Below are positions 1 through 9,580 of a stretch of 64,000 nucleotides of DNA, piece after piece; within the stretch, counting starts at the first letter, position 1; each line of letters starts with the position of its first letter. The notes under the pieces are model-generated. The model saw nothing but the letters and a program-made list of their open reading frames with translations, was not told the DNA's origin and made no database searches. Both the position numbers and the translations under genes were made by a program. Source of the stretch: an uncultured SAR116 cluster alpha proteobacterium (GTDB lineage: Bacteria > Pseudomonadota > Alphaproteobacteria > Puniceispirillales > Marisalimonadaceae); the NCBI GenBank assembly GCA_902623995.1, contig CACNWE010000001.1:186001-250000 (forward strand), written 5' to 3'.

Positions 1-184
1 TTCCCTTACCTGGAAGAAAGGATGCTGGCACTCTCCATGCTTTAATACCTAATCTTAAATCTATAGAGGCTGGTTGGATTAGATCTTTTTCAATGCCATT
101 TTCACTATTAATTACGTTTTTATGAATCAATCCTAAAATTTCTTGACTTGATAAAACACCAGCGATTTTTTGAATTTTATTCAT
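1..184 (-). CDS. dcd: dCTP deaminase, 5' part only (gene runs off the left edge)
   Basis: About 61 N-terminal residues are visible, starting at an ATG on the minus strand at 184. They read MNKIQKIAGVLSSQEILGLI and later QPASIDLRLG and ASFLPGKG. The GVLSSQEI, QPASxDLRLG and SFLPG stretches are the hallmark N-terminus of the long alphaproteobacterial 2'-deoxycytidine triphosphate deaminase, which makes dUTP from dCTP for thymidylate synthesis in the cytoplasm. The catalytic core lies outside the window. The start is 24 bases after the stop of the ABC-2 permease gene on the same strand, so the two may be co-transcribed. The assignment rests on remembered family motifs. Confidence 0.85.
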   Translation of the reverse strand, partial: MNKIQKIAGVLSSQEILGLIHKNVINSENGIEKDLIQPASIDLRLGIKAWRVPASFLPGKG

Positions 185-208
185 TCTAGATTTCCAAAAT
201 TATTTTAG

Positions 209-1018
209 CTAAGACCTGAGCCTATAACCTGTTTTTAGTATATACCAAGCAAATATACTTAGTGCAAAGTTACAACAAAGTAAAACTGAACTTCCCAATA
301 TAGGAGATGCGTCACTTAATCCAATAAAACTAAATCTTAACCCATCAATAGCATAAAAAAATGGATTACAATAAGCTAAAATTTTTAGAGATTCAGGCAG
401 TCTTTCAATTGAATAAAAAGTGCCAGATAAAAATGCTAGTGGTTGAATAACAAAATTTGAAATTATTGATAATTGATCGAATTTTTGAGCCCATATGCCA
501 GCAAGTAGTCCAATTATGGCCAATGTGATACCTCCCTGAATTAAATACAACATCATCCAAAAAATATTTTTAGGAAAATCTATGATTCCTAAAATCCATA
601 ACAATAAAAAAGAAGCTGTAAAAACACATAATCCTCTTGTGACGCTAGCTAAAGTATGAGCAATTAAAATTTCTATTGGCCCTAAAGGAGCCATTAATAA
701 GTCCACAATAGATCCTTGGACTTTTGCAGTCATAAAAGCTGAAGAAGCATTTGCAAAAGAATTTTGGATAACACTCATCATAATTAATCCTGGAACCAAG
801 AATGTTATAAACTCAACCTGATGAAATCCAGCATTTCTGTCAATTGCAATTGAAAACACAATTACAAAAAGTAAAGTAGTTACTATTGGGGCTGTAATAG
901 TTTGTAAAAACACACTCGTAAACCTCTTTACTTCTTTAATGTATAAAGTAAATAAAGCCGTCCAATTTACCTTTCCAATTTCTCTTTTAACCCCAAGTTT
1001 TAAATTTTTATTTTTCAA
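209..1018 (-). CDS. ABC-2 type transporter permease
   Basis: A 269-residue membrane protein with about six hydrophobic segments and the ABC-2 layout: a short cytoplasmic N-terminus, a first helix near residues 38-60, and a late conserved stretch (QPLAFLSGTFYSIERLPE, about 190-210) typical of the YadH/DrrB-type permease subunit. It would form the channel of an ABC exporter; the substrate cannot be told. No ATPase gene adjoins it: upstream is a divergent recX and downstream is dcd, so the partner ATPase must be encoded elsewhere. The start ATG is followed by a lysine-rich N-terminus. The family is confident, the function is not. Confidence 0.8.
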   Translation of the reverse strand: MKNKNLKLGVKREIGKVNWTALFTLYIKEVKRFTSVFLQTITAPIVTTLLFVIVFSIAIDRNAGFHQVEFITFLVPGLIMMSVIQNSFANASSAFMTAKVQGSIVDLLMAPLGPIEILIAHTLASVTRGLCVFTASFLLLWILGIIDFPKNIFWMMLYLIQGGITLAIIGLLAGIWAQKFDQLSIISNFVIQPLAFLSGTFYSIERLPESLKILAYCNPFFYAIDGLRFSFIGLSDASPILGSSVLLCCNFALSIFAWYILKTGYRLRS

Positions 1019-1109
1019 AAATTTCTCTCCAGCGATATAAATATTTATAATTTTAATAATCTATATATATTAATAAGTAATTATATTTATAAAAAAAAAT
1101 AAATTTCGC

Positions 1110-1670
1110 ATGAATGAAGAAGAAAAAATAATAAAGAAACTAAGAAAATCTGCAATGTCTTATTTAGCTAGATATGAGGTTTCAGTTCACCAGTTTGAAA
1201 AGACAATGAAACGAAAACTATCTAATTTAAAAGCTAATTTAGAAGACTTAGATAAAATAAAAATAATAAGAAATTTAAAAAAAGAGATGATATTAGCAAA
1301 ATTTATTGATGACAAGCGTTTTGCTGAGACAAAAATTCGTTCAATCAGACGTCAAGGTGGTTCAGAAAGATTTATCTATGCAAAATTAAATGAAAAAGGA
1401 ATATCAAATGATATAATCAAATGTGCTATTAATACAGTAGACGAGGGTCATGAAAACGCAGAAATGATCGCAGCAATAAATTTTATTAAGAAAAAAAATA
1501 TAGGTATATATTATACAAAGAATTTAGAGAATAAAATTGATGAATTTGAATTAAAAAATAAATGGTATGGAGCACTTTCAAGAAGAGGTTTCTCATTAGA
1601 TATAGTTAAAAAGGTTTTTGAAATTAAAGATATTGAAAAAGCTGATTTAATTTTAGAAGATAATCTATAA
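1110..1670 (+). CDS. recX: Regulatory protein RecX
   Basis: A 186-residue, lysine-rich cytoplasmic protein. The N-terminal stretch AMSYLARYEVSVHQFEKTMKR (about residues 15-35) and the later FIDDKRFAETKIRSIRRQGGS and IYAKLNEKGIS match the tandem three-helix repeats of RecX, where a YL(A/E)R motif begins repeat one and DxxFAxxxxxxR marks repeat two. RecX binds and limits RecA filaments during recombination and SOS repair. recA is not next to it, which is usual in alphaproteobacteria. It lies divergent from the ABC-2 permease gene and 20 bases before acsA on the same strand. Confidence 0.8.
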   Translation: MNEEEKIIKKLRKSAMSYLARYEVSVHQFEKTMKRKLSNLKANLEDLDKIKIIRNLKKEMILAKFIDDKRFAETKIRSIRRQGGSERFIYAKLNEKGISNDIIKCAINTVDEGHENAEMIAAINFIKKKNIGIYYTKNLENKIDEFELKNKWYGALSRRGFSLDIVKKVFEIKDIEKADLILEDNL

Positions 1671-1690
1671 AAATATAAAAGGATTAGAAA

Positions 1691-3631
1691 ATGACTAATA
1701 AAGATTTATATGAACCATCCTCTGACATAATTAAAAATTCTCATGCAAATAAGGCTGAATATGAAAAAATGTATGAAGAATCTATTACTTCTCCTGAAAA
1801 ATTTTGGGAAAAACATGGTAAAAGAATTGACTGGATGAAGCCCTACACAAAAATTAGGGATGTGTCCTACAATAAAGAAGATCTTCATATCAAATGGTAT
1901 GAGGATGGAACACTAAACGCTAGTTATAATTGTTTAGACAGACATCTAGAAACCAAAGGTAACAATACAGCAATTATTTGGGAAGGTGACGACCCAAATG
2001 AGTCCAAACATATTAGCTATAAAGAACTTTATGAACAGGTATGTAAATTTTCTAATGTATTGATAAATGCTGGTGCAAAAAAAGGTGATCGAATAACAAT
2101 CTATATGCCAATGATCCCAGAAGCAACAGTTGCAATGTTAGCATGTAGTAGAATAGGAGCTATTCATTCAGTTGTCTTTGGTGGTTTTTCTCCAGACGCT
2201 CTAGCTGGAAGAATTGAGGATTGTAATTCAACAATTATTATTACTGCAGATGAGGGTATAAGAGGAGGAAAAAAGATACCTTTAAAATCTAATACTGATG
2301 AGGCCATTTCAAAAGCTAAAATGTGCAAAACTACAATTGTAGTTAAAAGAACAGGAGCTGAAATTAATTGGATAGACGGCCAAGATATTTGGTATCATGA
2401 AGAAATGGAAAAAGTATCAGCTAATTGTCCACCCGCTGAAATAAACGCCGAAGATCCAATGTTTATATTATATACTTCAGGATCGACAGGTAAGCCCAAA
2501 GGAGTTCTTCATACAACTGGAGGATATATGGTTTATGCTTCTATGACACATCATTATGTTTTTGATTATCAAGAAAATGAAATTTATTGGTGTACTGCAG
2601 ATGTAGGCTGGGTAACAGGACATTCTTATATAGTTTATGGGCCACTATCAAATGGTGCTACTACATTAATGTTTGAAGGTGTACCAAACTACCCAACTGT
2701 AAGTAGATTCTGGGAAATAGTGGATAAACATAAAGTTAATATATTCTACACTGCTCCTACAGCAATAAGAGCATTGATGGCTGAAGGCAGTGAACCAGTA
2801 AAAAAAACAAAACGAGACAGCCTTAGAATTTTAGGTAGTGTTGGAGAACCAATTAATCCAGAAGCATGGAATTGGTATAACAATGTTGTTGGTGATGGAA
2901 GGTGTCCAGTAGTGGACACTTGGTGGCAAACTGAAACTGGAGGGATTTTGATCACCCCTTTACCAGGAGCCACTGATACAAAACCAGGTTCTGCCACAAA
3001 ACCTTTTTTTGGAATATTGCCAGTTATTGTTGACAGTGATAACAAAGAATTAACTGGAGCCACTGAAGGAAATCTATGTATTAATATGTCTTGGCCAGGT
3101 CAAATGAGGACAGTTTTTGGTGACCACCAACGTTTTATAGATACATATTTTTCAACTTTTCCCGGAAGATACTTTTCTGGTGATGGATGTAGAAGAGATG
3201 AAGACGGATATTATTGGATAACAGGAAGAGTTGATGATGTAATAAATGTGTCTGGTCACAGAATGGGTACAGCAGAAGTTGAGTCTGCTCTTGTAGCTCA
3301 CACAGATGTAGCTGAAGCAGCAGTTGTTGGTTACCCACATGAAATTAAGGGTCAAGGCATTTATGCCTACGTTACTGTGAATATTGGCGTAAAAACATCA
3401 GATGAATTATTAACAGAATTAAAACAATGGGTAAGGAAAGAAATAGGTCCTATTGCTACACCAGATTTAATTCAATTTGCCCCAGGTCTTCCTAAAACAA
3501 GGTCAGGTAAAATAATGAGACGAATATTAAGAAAAATAGCTGCAAATGAACATGAAGAGTTAGGTGACGTATCGACATTGGCTGATCCACAAGTTGTTCA
3601 AAATTTAGTGCAAAACAGAAAAAATACTTAA
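1691..3631 (+). CDS. acsA: Acetyl-CoA synthetase (acetate-CoA ligase)
   Basis: A 646-residue AMP-forming ligase that turns acetate, ATP and CoA into acetyl-CoA. The full set of ANL-superfamily motifs is present: phosphate loop [11 protein letters not shown] at 261-271, TWWQTETG at 410-417, and the C-terminal [11 protein letters not shown] in which Lys607 is the catalytic lysine and the usual site of regulatory acetylation. Length equals that of E. coli Acs (about 650). The N-terminal WxKPY/FxxV acetyl-CoA-synthetase region is present. The ATG follows a purine-rich aaaagga 9 bases upstream. The 3' end overlaps the convergent VTT gene by four bases. Confidence 0.95.
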   Translation: MTNKDLYEPSSDIIKNSHANKAEYEKMYEESITSPEKFWEKHGKRIDWMKPYTKIRDVSYNKEDLHIKWYEDGTLNASYNCLDRHLETKGNNTAIIWEGDDPNESKHISYKELYEQVCKFSNVLINAGAKKGDRITIYMPMIPEATVAMLACSRIGAIHSVVFGGFSPDALAGRIEDCNSTIIITADEGIRGGKKIPLKSNTDEAISKAKMCKTTIVVKRTGAEINWIDGQDIWYHEEMEKVSANCPPAEINAEDPMFILYTSGSTGKPKGVLHTTGGYMVYASMTHHYVFDYQENEIYWCTADVGWVTGHSYIVYGPLSNGATTLMFEGVPNYPTVSRFWEIVDKHKVNIFYTAPTAIRALMAEGSEPVKKTKRDSLRILGSVGEPINPEAWNWYNNVVGDGRCPVVDTWWQTETGGILITPLPGATDTKPGSATKPFFGILPVIVDSDNKELTGATEGNLCINMSWPGQMRTVFGDHQRFIDTYFSTFPGRYFSGDGCRRDEDGYYWITGRVDDVINVSGHRMGTAEVESALVAHTDVAEAAVVGYPHEIKGQGIYAYVTVNIGVKTSDELLTELKQWVRKEIGPIATPDLIQFAPGLPKTRSGKIMRRILRKIAANEHEELGDVSTLADPQVVQNLVQNRKNT

Positions 3632-4308
3632 ATATTATTTAGCTTGGTATAATAGTTCATTAAAAACTTTATCAAAATTGGAAGAATAGCTACTAATATA
3701 AAACTTACTATAAGTGTAAATGACATAATGTCATTAATACTATTAACTTTCGAAATTTCTGAGCCAGCATTTACATAAATTACAGTTGCAGGAAGCATTC
3801 CTAATTGACTTATATAATAAAACCTAAAAAGCGAAATGGGTAACACTCCCATAATTAAATTTATTAATACAAACGAAATAGTAGGTATTAATCTAAGACT
3901 TAAAAGATAATAAATACCATTTTTGCTAAATTTATTGTCTATAATGACTTTTGTTTTTTCAAATTTACTATTAATGAAATCTTTTAAAAGATATCTCGAT
4001 AATAGAAAACAAATACATGCCCCAACTGTGGATGCAAAGGAAACTATAATTACACCTTCAATAACACCAAACAAGGCTCCAGCAGCAATAGTCAAAATAG
4101 AAGGAATAAAAGGGAAAGACAAACCTGAAAATATTACATATAAAGTAAAAAATGAAATTCTTGATATATAAATTTCTTCACTAACCCATGTTTTCAGAAT
4201 TGTAATATGTTCCTTTAATCTATCTAAATTGAAAATTTCTTGAAGATATATGTAAGTTATTAAAAAAGTACTAATTAAAATAAAAATTAATAGTGCGGGT
4301 CTTCTCAT
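3628..4308 (-). CDS. TVP38/TMEM64 (VTT domain) membrane protein
   Basis: A 226-residue integral membrane protein with about five to six hydrophobic segments. The region with [22 protein letters not shown] (about 62-84) followed by [19 protein letters not shown] is the conserved core of the VTT/DedA-like SNARE-associated family. Members are thought to act in lipid handling or membrane homeostasis; no substrate can be named here. It lies six bases downstream of the CoA-transferase beta gene on the same strand and may be transcribed with it. Its stop overlaps the end of acsA on the opposite strand. Confidence 0.8.
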   Translation of the reverse strand: MRRPALLIFILISTFLITYIYLQEIFNLDRLKEHITILKTWVSEEIYISRISFFTLYVIFSGLSFPFIPSILTIAAGALFGVIEGVIIVSFASTVGACICFLLSRYLLKDFINSKFEKTKVIIDNKFSKNGIYYLLSLRLIPTISFVLINLIMGVLPISLFRFYYISQLGMLPATVIYVNAGSEISKVNSINDIMSFTLIVSFILVAILPILIKFLMNYYTKLNNI

Positions 4309-4314
4309 TATGAG

Positions 4315-5052
4315 TTAAACACCCCAAATTCTATCGGCAAATTCTGGATAAAATTCTGAGACCATATAGGAAATCTTATTTCTTAATATATCTATACGAG
4401 TTTTATTTGGTATAGACATATTTGTTATTTTATCATCAACGTCAAATTTAAATCCTGTAAGTTTAATTATATTTTCTATGCTTTCATTATTATGAATTTT
4501 TAAAAGACAGAAACGTTTCTTTTGTTTGTTAAATTTAAATAGAGCTCTATTAGTTAATAGAAATTTTGGCCCTCCAGGTCTGTAAATATTTTCGTCAGAA
4601 AATCCAGGCGCAGAAATAAAGTCTACTTTATCAACTAAAGTTCTAGGTGAATGTTCTTCTCTAAATAAAATAATTTGTGGAACTACAAAATACATCAAAG
4701 CAGACCCAAATGAACCTGGAAATCTTTTTTCTATTTTTTCATAACTACCAGTGCCTACTAAATTAATATTAGCTTCGCCATCAATTTGAACACCTCCTAG
4801 AAAGAAAGTATCTATTCTGCCTTGAGCGGCACAATCAAAAAGTTCTCTAGCACCATCAGTAAAATTGTTATATTTGTTTGAATGTAATATTGTAACTCTT
4901 AATCTATTGTTTTGAAGTTTAGCTTCTTCTTTTACCAACAGAGCTGCTGCACCAGGAATTGGCGATGCAGCACCTACAGCTATATGCTTGTCATTTACCA
5001 GTAAATCAGCTAATTCACTTATTAATAACTCTTCTCTTTTAAGTTCAATCAA
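4315..5052 (-). CDS. CoA-transferase, beta subunit (glutaconate CoA-transferase B-like)
   Basis: A 245-residue protein of the class I CoA-transferase beta type. It shows GAASPIPGAAALL near residue 27, FFLGGVQIDGEANINLVG near 85-103 and FPGSFGSA near 110-120, which fit the GctB/IpdB branch rather than the acetoacetate or succinyl type. With the alpha subunit 16 bases upstream it would move CoA between an acyl-CoA and a free acid. In the wider superfamily a beta-subunit glutamate forms the CoA thioester; I cannot assign it with certainty here. Substrate unknown. IpdAB-type ring hydrolysis is an alternative role for the pair. Confidence 0.8.
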   Translation of the reverse strand: MIELKREELLISELADLLVNDKHIAVGAASPIPGAAALLVKEEAKLQNNRLRVTILHSNKYNNFTDGARELFDCAAQGRIDTFFLGGVQIDGEANINLVGTGSYEKIEKRFPGSFGSALMYFVVPQIILFREEHSPRTLVDKVDFISAPGFSDENIYRPGGPKFLLTNRALFKFNKQKKRFCLLKIHNNESIENIIKLTGFKFDVDDKITNMSIPNKTRIDILRNKISYMVSEFYPEFADRIWGV

Positions 5053-5068
5053 AAAATTAAACCTTCAG

Positions 5069-5890
5069 TTAAGTAAATAAGTAATTTTTCATGTAATCAT
5101 CAAAGCCTTTTTTTGTTTTTGCAGCAATAGAGTATTTTTTTATTTCATCATTATCTGCACCATAAACACCAGGTAGAGCACAAGGCCACGCTCCATTTTG
5201 TACAACAGATATTCCATCAACATATAGTGCCGGCAAACAGGTTGCAGCAGATAATTCATCCTCAAAAAAGTCAATATCTAATATTTTTTCAGTAGTCACA
5301 AAAACTTTTGTAGAAGCATGTGCTAAAGTTGCCAGCTCTCTTCTTCTTCCAATTTGAATATTTCCATTTTTATCCACGCAGGGTGCATGAAATATTAATA
5401 TATCTAATTGGACCGCAGGAAGTAACAAGATTGGTTCATTCATGTTACCTGAAAATTTCATCGGATTTTCTATAATTTGCCAATCTTTTCTATATTTTTG
5501 TATGTCAGAGCCAATTACCCCTCTAAGAGGCATAAATGGAACAGATTTTTCAGTAGCTTGGAGTTGCGCGTGCAATGCTGGGCATGTGGAGTCTTTTATT
5601 AATAAATGACCTGCTTCAACAGCTTCTGAAAATCTAGGTGCCAAACCAAATTCACCCAAAGTTACGGCCGCTGCTTCAATCTCAGAAACACATCCGCTCC
5701 CAATTAACATATCACCTTGTATAGTGGTCAAAGGAAGGCAGTATAGTTTTAAGTCCTTTACACCTTTTTTTATTAGTTCTTTTGTGAACTCCATTGGAAC
5801 TCCAGAATAGTCTGCTGGAATTCCAATCAAATCTCCATCTTTAACTTCATCAACAATTTCTAAGAGAGATAATTCATCAAATTGTTTCAT
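5069..5890 (-). CDS. CoA-transferase, alpha subunit (glutaconate CoA-transferase A-like)
   Basis: A 273-residue partner of the downstream beta subunit on the same strand, separated by 16 bases. The N-terminus has the Rossmann-like VKDGDLIGIPADYSGVPMEF stretch, and later residues show LGEFGLAPRFSEAVEAG and AVQLDILIFHAPCVDKNGN, both typical of GctA-type alpha subunits. The pair probably activates an organic acid by CoA transfer. The acetyl-CoA synthetase gene lies close by but on the other strand, so any link to acetate is only suggestive. The start ATG has a run of a/g (agggagaat) just upstream. Confidence 0.8.
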   Translation of the reverse strand: MKQFDELSLLEIVDEVKDGDLIGIPADYSGVPMEFTKELIKKGVKDLKLYCLPLTTIQGDMLIGSGCVSEIEAAAVTLGEFGLAPRFSEAVEAGHLLIKDSTCPALHAQLQATEKSVPFMPLRGVIGSDIQKYRKDWQIIENPMKFSGNMNEPILLLPAVQLDILIFHAPCVDKNGNIQIGRRRELATLAHASTKVFVTTEKILDIDFFEDELSAATCLPALYVDGISVVQNGAWPCALPGVYGADNDEIKKYSIAAKTKKGFDDYMKNYLFT

Positions 5891-5921
5891 TATATATTCT
5901 CCCTTATATAAAACATAATGT

Positions 5922-6422
5922 TTAATATGAGCTCTTCTGACCCTTATTATACTTCATTATTGATTCTTTTAACATTTTTTCTTCTTTACACCCAAGAAAA
6001 CATATTTTTTTGAGTTTTTTTAGATTAGCTTCGGCTTTTTTCAAATTTCCTTGAGTAAGAAACATTTCTCCTTGATATTCAAGAGCACCTTTGTGCTTTG
6101 GAGAAATTTTAAGAGCTTTATCATAATATTGGGCAGCTTTATCAAGATTACCCATTTTTCTATATGAGAACCCTAGATAATTATATATGTCTGCATCTTT
6201 TTTATTGGTTTTTTCAGCCTTAAGAAGATTATCTATAGCGGCTACATATGATTTTTTATTAATTAATTTAACCGCTTTATAGTAATAATTTGATTTAACA
6301 TCCATCTTTTTACTATCATCTCCACCACCTCCAGCAGCAAAGGAGGATACCACTAGTAATTGACTTAAAGAAATTATTGTAAAAAATTTTATGAATTTTT
6401 TGAAAAAGTTTAGAAAAAACAT
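5922..6422 (-). CDS. Secreted tetratricopeptide repeat protein
   Basis: A 166-residue protein with an N-terminal export signal (lysine-rich, then FFTIISLSQLLVVSSFAA, likely cut near residue 30), a glycine/aspartate linker, then at least two clear TPR units: ADIYNYLGFSYRKMGNLDKAAQYYDKALKIS and the next, which begins near GALEYQGEMFLTQGNLKKAEA. TPR proteins in the periplasm scaffold other proteins. Two cysteines near the C-terminus (CFLGC) could form a disulfide. It is divergent from the secreted protein at 6491. Its partner is unknown. Confidence 0.75.
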   Translation of the reverse strand: MFFLNFFKKFIKFFTIISLSQLLVVSSFAAGGGGDDSKKMDVKSNYYYKAVKLINKKSYVAAIDNLLKAEKTNKKDADIYNYLGFSYRKMGNLDKAAQYYDKALKISPKHKGALEYQGEMFLTQGNLKKAEANLKKLKKICFLGCKEEKMLKESIMKYNKGQKSSY

Positions 6423-6490
6423 TAGTGCTCCATTTAATTTAAGAAATATAGCCTTATATATAGACTACTTTAAATTTTTCTAGGATAAAC

Positions 6491-6949
6491 ATGCAATTAT
6501 TTCTTATTTCTTCTTTTATTTTTATTTTAATCAACATAAATAAAGCTATTAGCGACGTTTTGCCAAATGATTTATTTTCGTCAGTGGAAGTTGTTGAACT
6601 TCAAATGAGCTCCCTTCAGACAAACTCAATTAAAAATAATTCTGGCATTTACCAATGTTGGCTGTTTGCACATCCAGAAAATAAGAGATATACAGGACCA
6701 TTTGGTAATTTCAAAAAAATGATTTCTGATACATCTTATAAAATATTGTTAAATTCAACTAAATTCAAAATTAAATTAATCGAAGAAAATAAAAACAAAG
6801 CTGCGTATTCAGTTAATGTAGACGCATACGATAATAAACGCTACAATTTGACATGGCTTTTAGAAAAAGCATCTGTAAGTAAAGATTGCAAAAATTGTTG
6901 GATGACGACTGCGGTTACACAACCACAATTTATAGGGCAGTTGAACTAA
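6491..6949 (+). CDS. Secreted protein, DUF4864-like
   Basis: A 152-residue protein with an N-terminal hydrophobic export segment (residues 1-20). The middle part, QMSSLQTNS, then WLFAHPENKRYTGPFGNFKKMI, then a beta-rich tail, resembles the DUF4864 pattern in which an 'S/Q..aL..nD....w.fAsP.n....g....F..mi' stretch is followed by a cystatin-like sheet. Two cysteines (CKNC) sit near the end. No function is known. The ATG follows taggat about ten bases upstream. The next gene, a rhodanese, starts 18 bases downstream on the same strand. Confidence 0.6.
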   Translation: MQLFLISSFIFILININKAISDVLPNDLFSSVEVVELQMSSLQTNSIKNNSGIYQCWLFAHPENKRYTGPFGNFKKMISDTSYKILLNSTKFKIKLIEENKNKAAYSVNVDAYDNKRYNLTWLLEKASVSKDCKNCWMTTAVTQPQFIGQLN

Positions 6950-6967
6950 AATAAAGTGGAGAAAAAT

Positions 6968-7345
6968 ATGAAAACAGCAAAAGATTACCTTCAAGAAGCT
7001 AACGAAGTTGTGAAAAAAATTGACGTCAAGGAAGCAATTGAAAAGCATAAATCAAAATCAGCAATTTTTATAGATGTACGAGATAGTTCTGATATTAAAA
7101 AAACAGGAACAATTTTAGATGGTCTAGAAATTCCAAGAGGCCTAATTGAGTTTGTCGCTGATGAGGCAACTCCACTCTACAATAATAACCTTAAAAAAGA
7201 TGCGGAAATAATACTTATCTGTGGAGTTGGCGGCCAGGCTGCGTTAACTGGTAAGACACTTATAGAAATGGGGTATAAAAATGTCCTTAATGTAGGAGGG
7301 ATTCCAGATTGGGAAAAAAATGGTGGCCCAATGAAAAAGTACTAA
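6968..7345 (+). CDS. Rhodanese-like sulfurtransferase
   Basis: Single rhodanese domain of 125 residues. IFIDVRDSSDIKKTG is the first conserved block (CH2A-like), and ILICGVGGQAALTGK carries the active-site cysteine loop, followed by NVGGIPDWEKNGGP at the end. It would transfer sulfane sulfur from a donor to an acceptor in the cytoplasm. I chose the ATG at 6968 because ggag at 6958-6961 sits at ideal spacing; an in-frame GTG at 6956 would start upstream of that site. The active loop after the cysteine (GVGGQA) is smaller and less basic than in thiosulfate sulfurtransferases, so the acceptor is unclear. Confidence 0.85.
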   Translation: MKTAKDYLQEANEVVKKIDVKEAIEKHKSKSAIFIDVRDSSDIKKTGTILDGLEIPRGLIEFVADEATPLYNNNLKKDAEIILICGVGGQAALTGKTLIEMGYKNVLNVGGIPDWEKNGGPMKKY

Positions 7346-7365
7346 ACCATTTATTTTAAAATTTT

Positions 7366-8247
7366 ATGTCAAAAACAATTGCAATATTAATGCCTGGAGA
7401 TATGGGTCATGGATGCGGAAAAGCATTTAAAAATAATAATTTTAGAGTTGTAACTTGTTTAAGTCAGAGAAGTATTAGAACTAAAAAACTGGCTGAATTA
7501 TCCGGTTTTGAAGATTTAGGTACGATTGAAAATGTTGTTGAAAATTCTGATATTATATTATCAATACTGCCTCCTGAATTTGCTCTTCAACAAGCTAAAA
7601 TAGTCAACGATGTAATTTTAAAAAAAGAAAAACACCTTACTTATGTTGATTGCAATGCTGTATCTCCTGAAACAGCATTAAAAATCAATGATTCAATATC
7701 CTCTAAGTTTTGTAATTTTATAGATGGTGGTATCATTGGGTTCAATCCAATTGTAGAAAATGGACAAACAAGGTTGTATATATCTGGACCTAATACTCAA
7801 CCAGTTAAATTACTCCACAAAAAAGGATTTATAATAAAAGATTTAGGTTTAGAAATAGGTAAAGCTTCTGCAATGAAAATGGTTTATGCTAGCGCAACAA
7901 AAGGAACTTTTGCACTTCATGCAGCAGTTTTGACAACTGCTCATAAACTAGGTCTTACTTCTGAATATTTTGCTGAATTGGAATATAGCAAACCTGATAT
8001 ATTATCATCAATGGAAAGGATGGTTCCAAGAATTCCTCTTGATGCAGCAAGATGGGAAGGAGAAATGTATGAAATTGCTAATACTTTTTCTGATGCTGGA
8101 GTTACCTCAAAATTTCACGAAGGTGCAGCCGATATAATGTCACTGGCAAATAAAACACCAATTGCTAGAGAGACTAGAGAAACAGTCGATGAAACAAGAT
8201 CATTGAATGATGTACTTGATATGTATGTAAATGCAATTAAAAAATAA
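7366..8247 (+). CDS. NAD(P)-dependent dehydrogenase, 6-phosphogluconate/3-hydroxyisobutyrate dehydrogenase family (DUF1932 C-terminus)
   Basis: A 293-residue protein with an N-terminal dinucleotide fold (IAILMPGDMGHGCGKA, residues 5-20) and ILSILPPEFALQQAK near 65, as in beta-hydroxyacid dehydrogenases. The C-terminal half (GKASAMKMVYASATKGT then ARWEGEMYEIANTFSDAG) matches DUF1932, seen in 'phosphogluconate dehydrogenase-like' proteins. The conserved lysine lies in the KMVYAS stretch near 167. It would reduce or oxidise a small hydroxy acid. The MFS carrier 49 bases downstream on the same strand may supply the substrate; this is inference. Confidence 0.75.
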   Translation: MSKTIAILMPGDMGHGCGKAFKNNNFRVVTCLSQRSIRTKKLAELSGFEDLGTIENVVENSDIILSILPPEFALQQAKIVNDVILKKEKHLTYVDCNAVSPETALKINDSISSKFCNFIDGGIIGFNPIVENGQTRLYISGPNTQPVKLLHKKGFIIKDLGLEIGKASAMKMVYASATKGTFALHAAVLTTAHKLGLTSEYFAELEYSKPDILSSMERMVPRIPLDAARWEGEMYEIANTFSDAGVTSKFHEGAADIMSLANKTPIARETRETVDETRSLNDVLDMYVNAIKK

Positions 8248-8296
8248 AATATAAAAACACTTGTAAATTAGTTAACAAATGAAGTAAATCATTAAT

Positions 8297-9574
8297 ATGT
8301 TTCTTGTTAACAAAAATTTTTTCGAAGCTACAAAAGATAAATTTTTCTACGGCTGGGTAATTGTTGGTATCGGGAGTCTTGGTATTTTTACGAGTGGCGC
8401 AGGACAATCTCATACCTTTAGTCCTTTTATACCAGTAATATCTCAAGATCTTAAAATTTCCAGTACATCAATTACTACTGCTTATATGATAGCAACTTTA
8501 TTTGCTGCTTTTCTATTGCCAAAAATGGGAAAATTAGTTGACAAATACGGACCAAGAAAAATTTTAATATATACCGTCTTACTCCTTGGAATTGGATGTA
8601 TGATTTTTGGAGCTGCATCAAACTTTCTAATGTTGGCCATCGCATTTGGATTTTTAAGATTTTTTGGGCAAGGCTCTCTAATGCTTGGTTCTGCGAATAT
8701 TATAACACAGTGGTTTGATAAGAAAAGAGGGTTTGCACTTGGATTAATGGGTTTAGGGTTTGCTATTTCTATGGGTTTACATCCATACATCTCTGACTTT
8801 TTAATTTCAAATTACGGATGGAGAATGGCATGGGTTATACTAGGTTTATCTACATGGTTAATCATGTTACCACCATTAATTTTCTTAGCAATAGATAAAC
8901 CTGAAGATGTAAGTATTAAACCAGATGGAATTTTAGAAAATAATAAAAAAAGTAAAAATAGTGAAAAAATTTTTGGTCTCAATCTTGAAGAAACCCTAAA
9001 GGAAAAAAGCTTCTACATACTTGCATTCTCATTTTTTTCTATATCTTCATTAGTAACTGCGCTTCATTTTTTTCAAGTTACAATTTTAAGTCAATACTTT
9101 GGAATGGCAAGTAGCACTGCAGCTGCTTTATTCATACCAACAATGGTTTCGATGATTATCTTTATTCCTATTGCAGGTAAAATTTTAGACAGATTTGAAA
9201 CTCATAATATTATTGGAGTTGCATTATTAATAACCACTGCTTCACTATTATCCATAACCTTTGCAAGTGATACTACCTTTTCCATGATTTATGCGATCAT
9301 TTTTGGAATTAATAATGGATTTAATTTATCTTTATTTGGCTATATCTGGCCAAGGTATTTTGGAAGACTACATGTTGGTAGTATTCAAGGCACAGGTCAA
9401 ATGATATTAGTTGTAGGGGCATCAATTGGCGCAATGCCATTCGCAATATCAATGGATCTTGGTTATGACCTAATTACAACTATAAGACTTTCTGCATTAT
9501 ATCCTTTTTTCTCAGCATTTTTATGTTTTTTCTTTTTAAGAGAAAGTAAAAAACTTACAGAAATGAAGAAATAA
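8297..9574 (+). CDS. Major facilitator superfamily transporter (monocarboxylate/OFA-like)
   Basis: A 425-residue protein with twelve hydrophobic segments in two halves separated by a charged loop near residues 205-235. The opening FYGWVIVGIGSLGIF and the loop 2-3 motif GKLVDKYGPRKIL (about 75-87) are typical of the MFS_1 family, and the overall look is that of monocarboxylate or oxalate/formate antiporter-type carriers. A carboxylate substrate would suit the dehydrogenase just upstream, but this is a guess. The EamA gene begins six bases after its stop, indicating one operon. Confidence 0.8.
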   Translation: MFLVNKNFFEATKDKFFYGWVIVGIGSLGIFTSGAGQSHTFSPFIPVISQDLKISSTSITTAYMIATLFAAFLLPKMGKLVDKYGPRKILIYTVLLLGIGCMIFGAASNFLMLAIAFGFLRFFGQGSLMLGSANIITQWFDKKRGFALGLMGLGFAISMGLHPYISDFLISNYGWRMAWVILGLSTWLIMLPPLIFLAIDKPEDVSIKPDGILENNKKSKNSEKIFGLNLEETLKEKSFYILAFSFFSISSLVTALHFFQVTILSQYFGMASSTAAALFIPTMVSMIIFIPIAGKILDRFETHNIIGVALLITTASLLSITFASDTTFSMIYAIIFGINNGFNLSLFGYIWPRYFGRLHVGSIQGTGQMILVVGASIGAMPFAISMDLGYDLITTIRLSALYPFFSAFLCFFFLRESKKLTEMKK

Positions 9575-9580
9575 ATTAAA

